This document shows positions 19,601 to 31,403 of a DNA stretch of 64,000 nucleotides, piece by piece. The stretch covers positions 902,770 through 966,769 of the forward strand of contig SCFE01000039.1 in assembly GCA_004352715.1 (NCBI GenBank), given 5' to 3'. The position numbers and the translations under genes are program-made. Positions within the stretch are counted from its first letter, which is position 1; every line of letters begins with the position of its first letter. The notes beneath the pieces are model-generated. The model was not told the origin of the DNA. It saw nothing but the letters and a program-made list of their open reading frames with translations, and ran no database searches. The stretch comes from Hofstenia miamia. Its lineage: Eukaryota > Xenacoelomorpha > Acoela.

Positions 19601-20145
19601 CATATACGTTGATGTAATATCTCTTTTCACCACCTGAGCTTACATTTTTACAAATTATATAGTACTTGGGTGTTATCAAATGTCACTAGATATTTTATTT
19701 TGGAATTGTTATTATCGTTTTCATTGCTCATGGTTTAGGTCTGTGGTAACAATAGGCCTCCTGACGAAATCCAGCCACATTAAATAAATGGCTTAACGCA
19801 TTTCTGATGGCCACCTCCTGGGTGAATGTGGAAGTGCCGTCATATTTTAGAATGAAGATGGAAACTTGAAGATTGTGCAATGCTGAACTTTGTCCCTCAG
19901 AGTCATTGTGTAATGTATGCTTTTACAATTTACGCACAATTGCTAAAGAAATTGTTGTTTTCCACCTCTTGCATATTCGTTTTGATCAATATTAACGCGC
20001 TTGGAAACATGCTCCAATGCAAATAACACATCATTTTTCGTTTGAAATATTTGGGTTTTCGATCTATGAATTGTTTTCCTTAAAACATGGTGTTGCATGT
20101 TTAAACATTGTTACAACAAACACGCCCTAATTGAAATTTGTCATC
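16677..20145. other. Outer-element interior, right part: tandem repeats, no genes
   Basis: About 3.5 kb of mainly repeated DNA. At 17162-17396 and 17418-17645 a ~230-bp block is duplicated on the two sides of a 21-N gap. At 17942-18177 and 18194-18430 another block is duplicated across a 16-N gap with about one difference. A 30-bp unit with CCCAGGGAGGAATCC is doubled at 18632-18690. Units of about 80 bp (AAAGGCGTAAACATGTAAA...) repeat three times at 19088-19300. Units of about 84 bp (GTAATATTTCTCTTTCC...) repeat about four times at 19364-19640. I see no plausible protein. Confidence 0.7.
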
Positions 20146-20367
20146 AAAAATATCAGTTTGCCTAAATCTTAAAAATAAAAAATTCCCACTTTGGTCTAAA
20201 CAAATTGTCTAAAAAATTAATTTGCTCAATTTAGTTTTGTCAAAAATATTTCGTCGGTAGATGGCGTCCAATAGAATCTCTTCATTTCCATGTGGCAAAT
20301 AGTAATGGGGTGTTACGAGAAATTCAAGGTGTCCCAATGTAGCCTCCTCTAACCCTTCTTAACTACT
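20146..20367 (-). repeat. Right inverted repeat of outer element
   Basis: Reverse-complement partner of 2031-2252. It ends with the complement of AGTAGTTAAGAAGGG at 20367 and is followed by CGTTAT, the near copy of the left flank CATTAT. Confidence 0.85.
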
Positions 20368-20373
20368 CGTTAT

Positions 20374-21650
20374 TGATATTCTGCAGCTTTATTTCTACTT
20401 CATTAATAACACTTGGTAATCAATTATCAGTAGGAACTGCAAAGTAGTCACTATAGTTTTCAAATCCGTCTAAAAGAGTTCAATTATTTGCTGTAAGAAA
20501 AGAACTTTTTCAATTGTAAAATGTCTCTATGGTATGCAATAACCAAATAGATCAAACATTTTGCGTTTTCCAGATGTGTTTCACTTAAACATAATAACAT
20601 GGTAAGAAGAATATTTATTGGTTGCTTGATTTTATGACACAAAATGTTTTGGTTGATGATGAATAGAAGTAAAGCAAAGTAGTGACCTAAACTGCACAAA
20701 TAATTCAATATTTGCAAACTCATTTCTACCATTGTAAAAGCCATGGTGAGTGGTAGAATGAAGACTATATACTTGTACACCTGCGCTGCTCATTAATTTC
20801 CCAAGTTATGCAACTTCTAAACGTTTGCTAATTGAGAATGTTTAAGAAATTTCTCTATATTCTAAACAAAATTAAGAATTGAATTCTTTACAAACAAGAC
20901 TTATATCAATAACATTTAGAACTCTAACAAATATTGTTAATCTGAAAAAATCATGTTCCAAACTATGTAACATAGAATTGACCAATTTATAGTTTTCTAA
21001 AATTCTTTGTTTGATAAATGAACTGGGATTAAATCCAAGTTATGCTTTTAGCTATTCTACAAGACATAATATGCGGATTTTTAAAGTTGAGATTTCGCTT
21101 TTGTGCCCAAAAATATCAATTGCATAGGCTTAAATTATATGGCAATGTACTCATATGAAAAATTCATCTAATTTTTTACACAGGTCAATGAACCTATTAA
21201 CAAACTACTTTGTTAGTAATATTTAATACAAGTTTGAGTAAAGCCTTCATAAATCCTCTTCTTATTAATGTAAATACATGTAAGGTCTTAAGCAATATAA
21301 GCCTCCCTCTACGATAAGATACGTTTGTTTTTTGTGAAAAAGAATGAGAAATTCATTAAGAAGCCATTGTCAATATTTCAATAATTATTCTCTCAAAAAT
21401 TACTAGATTTTATAATATTGAATGATCCAAAATGTATAAACACAATTTTATTTGGTGTTGACTTGGTTGCAGGAATTTATGAAAAAGCTTTTAATGATTT
21501 TTAGAAAACTTGATGTCTCGTAAAATATCTTGGCTTCAAATTTTAGACCACATTTTATTACATGATTAGCAATACAAGAACTTGTCTCTCATATTCTTAA
21601 AATTCTTTTAGACACCTTTTCTACTGAAAAAAAAAATTATATATTCAACG
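20374..21650. other. AT-rich flank without recognised gene
   Basis: A 98-codon minus-strand frame at 20484-20780 is hydrophobic and cysteine-rich but has no recognisable motif and no splice context. Nothing else stands out. Confidence 0.4.
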
Positions 21651-21700
21651 CGGGATGGCAGAATGGATAAGGTAGTATACCGAAATAAGGTCTCAACAAA
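21651..21700 (+). repeat. tRNA-like SINE head, copy 1
   Basis: The sequence GGGATGGCAGAATGGATAAG resembles the start of a type-II tRNA, with an A-box TGGCAGAATGG at 21656-21666. GGTCTCAAC lies about 20 bases further on. No intact B-box or acceptor stem was found, so this is not a functional tRNA gene. A related copy is at 22611. Confidence 0.35.
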
Positions 21701-22610
21701 TTAACATGAAAAATGTGTTTGCTGGTAAATTTCAATTGAAGTTAGTATACATATGTCCAATAACATAAAGCATTTTTCAAAGACGACGTTCACCCCTAGC
21801 AAACTGTATGAAAGGTTATTTCAAATCATTTTTATTAAAAGGCTACAAATATAAATTAAATGAAATTAATAAATCTTGAAGTCTTCAACATCAATTTGAT
21901 ACAGATCTAAACATTAATGATTAAAATGAAAAATAGCAAAAAAAATCACAAAACGAGCATGCACATTTATATGCCCATTCAGGAAATGTTTGAATATTTG
22001 TAAATGATGTTTATTATACGTGATAAATGTAATTGTAGCAATAACTCCAAACAAATAATCAAGAACATATGGCCAATTGGTTATATTAATATAAATGAAA
22101 ATTTAATACAGTGACATATTTAAACAAGGCAAGGACAAATATGTATGGAAAAATCAAATTTTTAGAAAAATGCGATAACTTATCTTCAATGATGTATTCT
22201 TTACTAAGCAATGGATTCAGTGAACTACTCCTCCAATCACTGGTTCGTGTTTCCCGACCGCTGAGTCACGAAATAATGTCATGACATGACGATTCACCAT
22301 TAAAGTATTACAATTAGAAATAATTTGTTCATAACCAATGTGTTGCTAACATTTATAAAGCTCGATAGTGAACGCCATGTAAAAATGCTTGGGAGCAAGC
22401 GCTTCAAGTAATTATTATGTGCTCAAGTATGGAGAAAATACACATCCAAAATGATGTAAGTGAATTTATATTACTTGATAATTTAATTAAAATTGATTTT
22501 AATGGTTAGATTCACATTTTGAACTAGATATTAATTTAAAATTATTATTATAACATACAGATGAATCATTTGAAATTTGTTGCTTTTTGGACTTGTGAAG
22601 GTAGGTAATT

Positions 22611-22665
22611 GGATGGCAGAATAATAATTCAATACACCGAAATGTGGTCTCAACAAACTAAATAT
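22611..22665 (+). repeat. tRNA-like SINE head, copy 2
   Basis: A diverged copy of 21651-21700: GGATGGCAGAATAAT, then CACCGAAAT(G)TGGTCTCAACAAA. Two copies of a tRNA-like head about 1 kb apart suggest a dispersed tRNA-derived repeat family rather than chance. Confidence 0.35.
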
Positions 22666-24765
22666 AAAAACTCAATATTGAAGGTAGTGCACCCCAAGGC
22701 GGACCAATGAATTGACTACTCTTTTAAGATGAGACCGATCAAATGAAAATCAATATAAAAATTCACTGAATGCTTTGAATTTTATCAAAAGAATGCTAAT
22801 CGTCTAATTATTCAATCAAAAAGATTTATTTAATGACGAACATGTTGAGGAAAATTGAGCTTGCTATATCCCACCACAAGAAAAATATTCTAGATGGATA
22901 TAAAACCAATATTGTTAATACGTTAATATTTAAAGTGGACTAAAATGGTCGGTAAATTGTTAAAAGAATAAAACGTAACATCATTTTTACTTTCCTACGT
23001 AAATGCAGAAAAGCAATTTTATGTTTTTAAACATTCTTCAGAAGAAAATATCAAAAAAGGTTCTGAAACAACCAATAAATTATTGAAGAAAATACAACAA
23101 ATTGATTTATATTTATATATATTTACTAATTAGAAAAGTAGTACAAATCAACCGATAAAAATGGTTAATGATAAGAATCCTCAGCGCCACCTGGATTTTC
23201 TTATATCAAATGACACGCAAAAGTAAAATTGCCCCAATATCCCTTAAAGTTTTTTAAAAGTAACTTATACATATGGCAAGAAATAGCCTTACCCGCGGTT
23301 CCTATAAATGTTTTTGTCAATTCCTCTTCACATTTCAACTATTTTGTTAATCTACATAATCTCAAAATCATAAAAAAGGCGTATTGGGCTATTCAGTTTT
23401 TGCCAATGCTGCCTCAGAATCTCCAAAGAATTGTGAAAACATCGAAATCGAAATTATGAATCAATTCTTTTCTAAAAATTTGATCGAAATTTCACATTGC
23501 CGCATCCTAGTGTTTGGCATACCTTAAAAATGGAAAACTACAACTAAGCCACTAAGAAAATCTTAAACATACAATTTCTTTATATATTTCAAATGCATCC
23601 GAATAATCACGTAATGCGAAGGCATTCAGCCACTGCTGATACACACTTAGAGTGATTTTCTGTCATGCTGATTTGAATTTCGTGCTATGGAGTGACTTGG
23701 AATTTTTGGAGTTTTTCAGGAATATATCCACAATGATGTGGAAGCAACTACTAAATATCTGTAACAGAGGCAGTAAGTGTGTTTAAATCGGGCGCAACTC
23801 ATTATTAATCGAATGAATGATAACGTCAATGATCTTACTTTGCTACCTTATTGGGATATGGTATGTTATATGTTGGTTATTACTTCATTTTGGTTAATTG
23901 CATTTTTCAGACTACGAAAAAATGGCAATCATACAAATACGATCTTGAATGTGAAGAATGGTCATGTATATCTTGCGGAGACAGTGTTTGTTAAAAAATT
24001 TTATGTTATGCAAAAACCCAAACAGTTGAGTTACATGCAAATATTTGCTACAGTATACATCAGATTTTGATGGGATACACTGTTTATTTTACTGAAGAAT
24101 ATTAGGCACATTTTGGCATTGGCTTTTCATCAAAACAATTTTCTGAGCCACTGGCGGTTGCCAATGTATTTGGGGCTTTTGATAATTTCTAACACATGTT
24201 TACACATTTGTGTTCTTTTCGATTCCCCATTCCAGATTAAACTTGAAGTTTTAAATTCCACTTGCAATAGTATATGCAAAACAAACATCATTTTTGAAAA
24301 CTGAAAACGTGCATCAACTTATAAATTCTTTAAAAAATATGAAGAAATTGTTAATGTTTACAAAAAGAAGCATACACCTTCCAAACAGTTTTATAAAGCA
24401 ACTAAGAACAGTAACTAATTACAGAACACAAAAACAAAAACCCACGAGAAAATTTTACTTACGTATTGGTATGCTTTTCATACCATAAAGAGCTAAAAAA
24501 TGTGAATGATCTTCTGCGAATATCTGACTAGGATTAACAAATCGGTGGGAGCAAATATGCTTCTGGAAGAGCTTATAGTGCAATGTACTTTACAGACTAT
24601 CACTATAAAAAATTAATACATCGTTATTCCTTGTCCATTAGTCCATATGGAATGTGACATTTGAAAAAGAAACTGCAAGTATCACATACATAGAATGTGC
24701 ACTCACGAGTATTGACTTATAATAAAGTGATGTTGTGCATTTCATTGCAATCGGATGTGAAAACA
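22666..24765. other. AT-rich DNA, short frames only
   Basis: Frames at 23229-23459, 23777-24070, 24113-24304 and 24294-24488 are all on the plus strand and follow one another. This could mean a decayed coding region. I see no recognisable motif and no confident splice sites, so I make no gene call. Confidence 0.35.
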
Positions 24766-24950
24766 TATTTATATATATATATATATATATACATATATAC
24801 ATCTATATACATATATGCATATATATATTATATATACATATATATACATATATATACAAATACATATACATATATATATACATATATATATACATATATA
24901 CATATATATATATACATATACATATATACATATATATATATATACAGATA
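24766..24950. repeat. (TA)n/(CATA)n microsatellite
   Basis: About 185 bp of alternating TA and CATATA units. The Tyr/Ile frames over it are artefacts of the repeat. Confidence 0.97.
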
Positions 24951-25764
24951 TGATTTTGAATATCACAAAAATCCAACTACCTGAACGTCTTGTCTTCCCT
25001 GCTCTTATGTGGAAATGAAATGCAGTACTAAAAAGAATGAATTGAACTTAATCAAATATTCAGAACTGAAATTGTACTATCTAAATATTATATGGGAATA
25101 TAAAAGTAAAAATGACTGAACTGGCTTATGACAAACAGTTTTGCTGAGCTAAAGAAGAATGTCATAAAAGGCGATTATTTTAATTAGTAATGAGCATCAC
25201 AAGGTTAATTGATTATTGTTGCGCCAAAACACTAATATAGCATTTTAAGAAATTAAATTTAAATGTTGCGAATGAGACATATTGTAATACCTTGTTCACC
25301 ACATAATACCCATGAATTCAAGTATTCTTGTGACTTTTATTTAAACTAAAAAAAAGCTTCAAATTTTTAATTGTATTCACACTTGAAAAATTTGTCACAT
25401 TTACCAAAGAAACCAAAAAAATTCTGAAAATACAGCCTAATAGAACTTTTTACGTTCTTTCGAACTGTGTATCTAAATCACAGAGCGGTGTCTTTTTGAG
25501 AAATTGTGGTTTTACAAGTGCAAAAATTTGGCACCAAAAATTAAAATTTTTGTTTTGATTTCTTATAAAACAAAAAATTGAGCATATAACTTATTAAATT
25601 GCTTAATTTGTTAAAAATAAAAAATAGCGGGAAAATGACGTATTTTCAAACCGTTTGCGCAAATATGCGCAAGATGCCTCAGAAAACTAACAGGCAGCTT
25701 AATGATTCTTTAAAGACTCATTCTAATTCATGTTTTTCCGGATTTCGATAAAAATTAGCAGATT

Positions 25765-26905
25765 TTGCCCCCTGGCATTTGTAGTACTTGCCGAAAAAGC
25801 CTCTCTCAATCTGGAGAAAATCCAACTCCATTGTCACCAAAAATTGATTATGAAAATTTCATAACTGCAATACAAAAAATTCGATCTAACTCGTCAGCAA
25901 TTTGTGTATCGATGCCCAGTTTGCTTGATTTCTCGATGTACGACCGTACGGCAAAATTCTTACCATCCTCGCGACCCTTTTCTTCTTTCTCAGCCACGCA
26001 AAGTTGGAAGGTCTTTAATAAATTCTCCTAACGTAAATGCAACTCCCTCTAATGTGACACGTGTTCTAAATGTTTTTCCGAAATTGGTAAAGGCAAACCT
26101 CATGATTGTTCCAGAAAATCTCAGTTGGAAAATTTAAAAAACACAATATATCCACGAACTAAGGAACAAATAGCCAGTAGTTTCATACGTGAAAAAGCCA
26201 ATGGGGCTGGTACCAGCAATGTGTCTCTAAAAGTTAAGCTGGCAAAGCTATTAATGTCACTGTTGGAGAATTATCAAAAGTCACTAAAAACATATTTCAA
26301 AAATTGTGGCACCATGCACCTTTTTGATTGAAGAAATAATCAAAAAGTAATCCAATTAATTTCACCTCCTGAATTATATCTCTTCACTGGGTGTGTTAAT
26401 TATATTTTTGATGAACTTGAAAAAGAATGGGGTCAAGCATATTTATGAGCGTATGACAAAAATCTTGTTCATGAAAATTACCATGGTGGTAATATGGAAG
26501 GCAATCAAGCCAAAAAGTTTATGGAAGCACTTATAGATCTTTTTTCAAAAGTACCACCTGGTTTAAAAAAATGCGTAGTTGCTTTTCAGTGGTTCAATCG
26601 CGTCAGACTGCTTGTTTTGGACAAGATTTGCTGCAAAATTATAAATCAAATATTTTACAATTTAAAAGAGCTTATTTAAAGCTGAATATCTCTGTTAGGC
26701 CAAAAATCTATGCAATTTTCGAACATGTGCCAGAATTTTGCGAAATGATTGGAAGAAGACTCGAATATTCTAGTGAGCAGCCAACAGAAACATCCCATTA
26801 TGACTTTCAACTTACATCTCAAGATTTTAAAGTATCATCTCAACACCCTTTATTTCCACAACAATTGCTTAATACGACTGTCAAATATAACAGCCATCAT
26901 GTTTG
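25765..26905 (+). pseudogene. Decayed transposon-associated gene, family unnamed
   Basis: Overlapping plus-strand frames chain into one broken protein. In order: GICSTCRKSLS (a Cys-x2-Cys start) at about 25770; LKNTIYPRTKEQIASSFIRE at about 26130; a shifted frame with NVTVGELSKVT at about 26250; VNYIFDELEKEW and YHGGNMEGNQAKKF at about 26390-26520; then NISVRPKIYAIFEHVPEFC and a SEQPTETSHYDF end at about 26680-26810. From memory, this order (zinc-knuckle start, YHGG-x-x-G-x-x, I-x-V-x-PK-x-x-A-x-x-x-HV-x-x-FC, SEQ-x-x-E-x-x-H-x-DF) is typical of a large uncharacterised protein group repeated in invertebrate genomes. I cannot name it. At least three frameshifts and a TGA near 26446-26448 show it is dead. 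Confidence 0.6.
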
Positions 26906-28666
26906 AGTTTGACTTAAAGATACAAATTTATGCGAATACAGGATTATGTTGTTTTATACCTAGTTTCTATGAAAATATAGTGTTAAGATACTAGAAGTGT
27001 ATAATAATTCGTTTTATGCTGTTTTTTGAGCGCGAGTGAGCATTATTCTAATACAAAAATTATTGCTTTCATAAAACGATTGGCATTTTTAGCTAGCGGT
27101 CAGTACGGAAATTGTAAATTTGCTTTTTTTCCACTCTATCATTTAAAGCTATATACTATTTGAAAAAGCACAAAAAGTATATTCAGATTTCTTGGGGGTT
27201 TCTTCCACAAATATGACGAATTTTACAAGCGTTTATTACCATTACATTCCACGCAAACATCTAAATAACTATATTACTAAGATATACTGCATTGCTGAAG
27301 CAAACGCTTGTCTTCTTTTGGCTGGTATCCTATATATTTGTGAAACTACTTTAACTGGGGATGAAAAAAGAGAATGTGTGACAATGAAGCTGATGAAGAA
27401 TGTTTTGGTAAAGATCCCAATGTCAAGCACACAATTGGTTTACCAGTCTGTCTCTTGTAAAAATACATTTGCACACAAATATTAGAATTGTGGCTCCAAT
27501 CCAAAAGACGCAAAAGACATGTAAAATAAAATAAGGAAATTCAAGAACTGTTATAAATCTGACGATATTATTTTTGTGTCTCGCTAGGATAAAGGATGAA
27601 ACCTGTTCGTTTACTATCTATCTGCATAAGATGCGTGCAATACTGTCAATGGTTTACCTGAGATCACACAGATTTCCACAAGGAGATGCTGTAGATGTAT
27701 ATGTGGCTTCGTCTTCACATTTGTAGATGTTTGCCTTATGGAAGCCTACGTTTTCCATAAAAAATGTTTCAATCAAACAAAAATAATCTAGGGAAAATGT
27801 TTTTCAATGATAAAAACTCTCATCCTTAGCATTTATTAATGGAATGTGACAATCATTGGAAATCCAACTCAAAGCATTGCATTTGATTTTGAATGCCTTG
27901 GATATACCACAAGCAGGAAGGATAACAATGATCATTGTCGTAAATCAGCACGAATTGTTATGTGTCAACAAGCAAAAAGAGCAAGACAACTCAGCGTCGC
28001 CAGCACCATGTCAAAAATTTCTGAGAAATAAAATTTGATGTACTTTTAAAATCACTCAAGCACTGTGTACAATATATAAGCATCAAGAATGCATGTTAAT
28101 TACATGTATTCATAAGAGAATTAAATTAGCATTTTTTATGTAAACAATAGTTTCCAATATAATTCTTCAGTAATTATCTTGTTAGAATTTTTAAAGTTTT
28201 GATAGGTTGTGATAAATCACTATTTTAATTTGGGTTGTTTTAAGCGCCCTAAATGTAAACGGTACAGAATTTGTCTGCGGTAAACTAAAGGTTAATACAA
28301 GTAGTCCATCTCAAAAATAAAATACCATGACAATTGGATAAAATTCTTGACTTTTATAAGATTGATTGTGAACCTAATAATACATTTAGCAGTAAATAAA
28401 ATAGCGCGATGAAAACTCCCTCTAATATTTTACTAATTTTACATTTTGGCATTTGACAGGAAACTATGCATTTGAATTATGACAAGCATGTTGAAACTAT
28501 TTGTGAATTTCAATAAAACAACCCAATTATTTTTGGCTTTAAATAATCAGAGGAAATTGCGCTGGAAAACTGGAATTGCAACAGGCTATTCAACATTTAT
28601 TTCAAAGTATCGATCATTCTGTATGACACGGTCACACGTACATTCAAAATATATATTTTTAAATAT
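26906..28666. other. AT-rich DNA, possible tail of decayed element
   Basis: Plus-strand frames at 27192-27485 and 27846-28038 are short, carry no motif I know, and may be further remnants of the same decayed element. No RNA gene or terminal repeat was recognised. Confidence 0.35.
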
Positions 28667-30168
28667 TCATTTAGGCTGAAAGGGGAGGGGGATTTAGATT
28701 GTTAATGTTTGTATATTAATAAGCAAACAACATCCAGAAATGAAGGATCTTTTCCCAATATTTGCTAATGAGCTTGCGATTCAACATAGCTTGCGGCCGA
28801 TAAAGTTCAATCTATTGTAGGTTTTGCTTGTGAATTTTATACTTCCTTCATTAAATGAACTTACCGTTGTGATTATGCCAATAAGACTTCCTAATACCGC
28901 ACCAGAAAGGACATCTGTTGAGTGATGCCAATAATCAGAAATGCGAGTAAGCGATACCCAAATAGCAAGCGCGAAAATTCCGATTTGAATGGAATGTGCC
29001 AAAAAATTTACTGAAGGATGAACTATACGACGCCGAAGATAAATCTAGAGGCAAATGGCATGAGCAACTGCAGTAGTTATGTAAAATTTCCAAGAAACAT
29101 TCTGAATAAAATACTAAGCGCGTGTCAAATTTTAATTGACTCATAAAATAGGAGAAGTGATTGTTGTGATATCAGAGCTCCCGTTTCATTAAAATTGACT
29201 CACAATTAAATCACAACCGTTCGTCTAGTTCATTAAAATATGATATTATAAATCTCAACATGATAATCGATATTTCCAAGATTAAAACATTTAGGTGCAA
29301 GATAGAGGTAAAGCAAAATAAAAAATGCAGAAAAAAATAAAATGGGAAAAATATTAAAAAAACATTCTTTCGAAATTTTGCGCAAATATCTGAGTGATAG
29401 TGTTAATTATAATAAATTGAACTAAAGCATGCCAAATGAGAATAAATTGAGCACGAATTGCTGTAAACTCAAAGTTCATCTGGCAAATTCATTAAAATAT
29501 ATTACACATAAGGCAAAGGCTGAATAGAACAATGAGGATGCATGCGCCGATGGAAATGATAAAGGAGCTTCTTTATTTAACTTCACTGTACAATGTGGAT
29601 CGCTGACAGGCTTGGAACAGTTGATTTTCGTCCAGTCAGGCTTGCACAGAGCGATGAAATTTGGTCGAAGGCGTCCAACAGTGACTTTTGCTATTTGTGA
29701 GAGAGCCAAGGTGATAAGAAGACCATAGAATATGCAAAACAGATAATACAGAATAGTAATGAAAAGCGGATTAAATTTAATATGATTTCCCCACACTATT
29801 GATGCTCCATACAGTCTGTAATATAGAAATTCAGTACAGCAAACCTAAATATATAGTTGAAATCATCAAAAATCACAAAAATATTAGATTATAGTTAAAA
29901 AAAGTTTAAAACATTATATGAAAATGACGAAATGTTAATGGCGATTCGAATTAAAATATTTAAAATTAAAACAACAAGTGGAAAAAGAAGGTAGATTTAT
30001 AATAACAATGAACACTCACAATTAAAAGTACAAGGACTATATTCAAAATTGTGCAAAGGGCTGAATTTACAGTCTCGGGCTTTAGGGGATATCGTATGGA
30101 GTCGTCGTTGCAGAAAAAGACGAAGTGGTTAGGATTGACAAACAAAAGACCAAGATAAGTGAAGCCAA
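28667..30168 (-). CDS. Lipid phosphate phosphatase (PAP2/LPP family), 5' exon missing
   Basis: Host gene for an integral-membrane phosphatase that dephosphorylates lipid phosphates such as phosphatidate and lysophosphatidate. Exons on the minus strand are 30020-30168, 29506-29844, 28865-29044 and a probable last exon starting at 28675 that adds two residues and a stop (28667-28669). All splices are GT-AG and in frame. The first visible exon has FFCNDDSIRYP, the conserved LPP segment after the first membrane helix. The second has motif C1 KVTVGRLRP and motif C2 FPSAHAS. The third has C3 TRISDYWHHSTDVLSG with the catalytic Arg, His and Asp. Oddities: C2 has Ala where Gly is usual (PSGH), and C3 starts Thr-Arg, not Ser-Arg. 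About 20 N-terminal residues must lie in an unfound exon to the right. Confidence 0.88.
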
Positions 30169-31367
30169 CTAAATAATGAAATTTAAGACAAGAAGTTACG
30201 ACATATAAGGCTGGTCGTACACTGATCTAAAGTAAACTAAAGTAAGAAATTTTTGCATTTACAGCAGTGTACGAGCAAAATAAAGTAAAGAATATAAAAA
30301 AATTGATTATCACTGATAATATATTACATAGAGGCGATATTTAAATTAATGCCAATACGGCCTAATTTAGGATTCTTGCCAAAAAACATCTTAAATTTTT
30401 CGATGCTAGAGCAAAATTGTGCATGTTAGAAACTTTTAATAAAATCTATACACTAGAATTTAATTATTTAAAATTATGTTTTTCAACAGCTTTTTTTATA
30501 AATTAAATTGCATTCACTGCATTTTGGGTAAATTTGCGTGCACTGTTGCGTATTTGTAAATTAGTTTTGAAACTTCGCCCCATTTTTTCAATACCTTGGT
30601 CCAAGCCTGGCACTGTCCTGTCTGCTCGCTCATGTCCATCTCCAGTTCATATGGACAAACTTCGTTTGAAAAACAAAATGTGTTTTCATAGTCTAATAGC
30701 TTTCCTATAGTTATTTTGAACTTTTATACAAAAAATGGAGTGCACTGTGCTAAAAGATGAATGTGAGTATAAACAGTAAACAATTCCAAAACAAACCAAT
30801 AAGTAGCGAAATTATTGCAAAGATTAATGCAATGTTATTTTGATGCAAACCCATTGCGGCCAAACTCTAACAACCTAAATATAATTTAATTAGATTATTA
30901 TAGGGTTTATACTACCAAAAACATTAAATTTATTGCTATAGCCTAACTAATAAATTGTGTGTGAAATTGATAATGGATTATAATTACATATATTTTGTAG
31001 CTCGCAATTTAGATATTTTTTACAAACAGTACAATACAAATATGGTCACTAGGGTATTCCAAAATTTATTTTTTTGAACTTCAGTGTGGGATGGTGGATA
31101 AATGGTATAAAAATAATTTTAATAATAAAATTTTTCTTTCTTCATTTAGGTTTTACATAAGATGGTTAAATAAGCAGTATAAAATGCGTCTGTTATTGTT
31201 ACGGAAAATATAGAATTTCATTACTAAGTTGTTTTAATATTGTGATTTGTTAGCTAAACAAAACTTCAAAATATTTCAAGGGAACAAATTAGGATCAGTA
31301 ATACTAAATTGACACCAACTCTTCAATCCAAGAAAACATGATATTTTTTAAAAGCAAAGATGTATTG

Positions 31368-31403
<36 letters not shown>

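Larger units (their letters stand above)
2031..20367. mobile_element. Outer Polinton-type non-autonomous element
   Basis: The ends carry 222-bp inverted repeats (2031-2252 and 20146-20367) that are about 93 percent identical by eye. The immediate flanks are CATTAT on the left (2025-2030) and CGTTAT on the right (20368-20373), a 6-bp target duplication with one mismatch. The first bases are AGTAGTTAAGAAGGG and the end is its complement, so the element starts AG and ends CT, as Polintons/Mavericks do. Removing the inner element and its extra TAAGTG copy leaves about 4.7 kb. That remainder has no coding capacity I can see and consists largely of tandem repeats. I infer a non-autonomous derivative moved by a Polinton integrase supplied elsewhere. 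A severely decayed full element is the alternative. Confidence 0.75.

Noticed and set aside
21651-21725. A functional tRNA gene
   Set aside because: The A-box is good but there is no convincing B-box, anticodon stem or acceptor stem.
24697-25018. Four overlapping Tyr/Ile-rich frames
   Set aside because: Artefacts of the (TA)n/(CATA)n microsatellite.
30600-30662. First exon of the lipid phosphatase at a less AT-rich patch on the minus strand
   Set aside because: The ATG-to-donor frame ends in phase 0, whereas the next exon needs one preceding base, and the encoded residues do not look like an LPP N-terminus.
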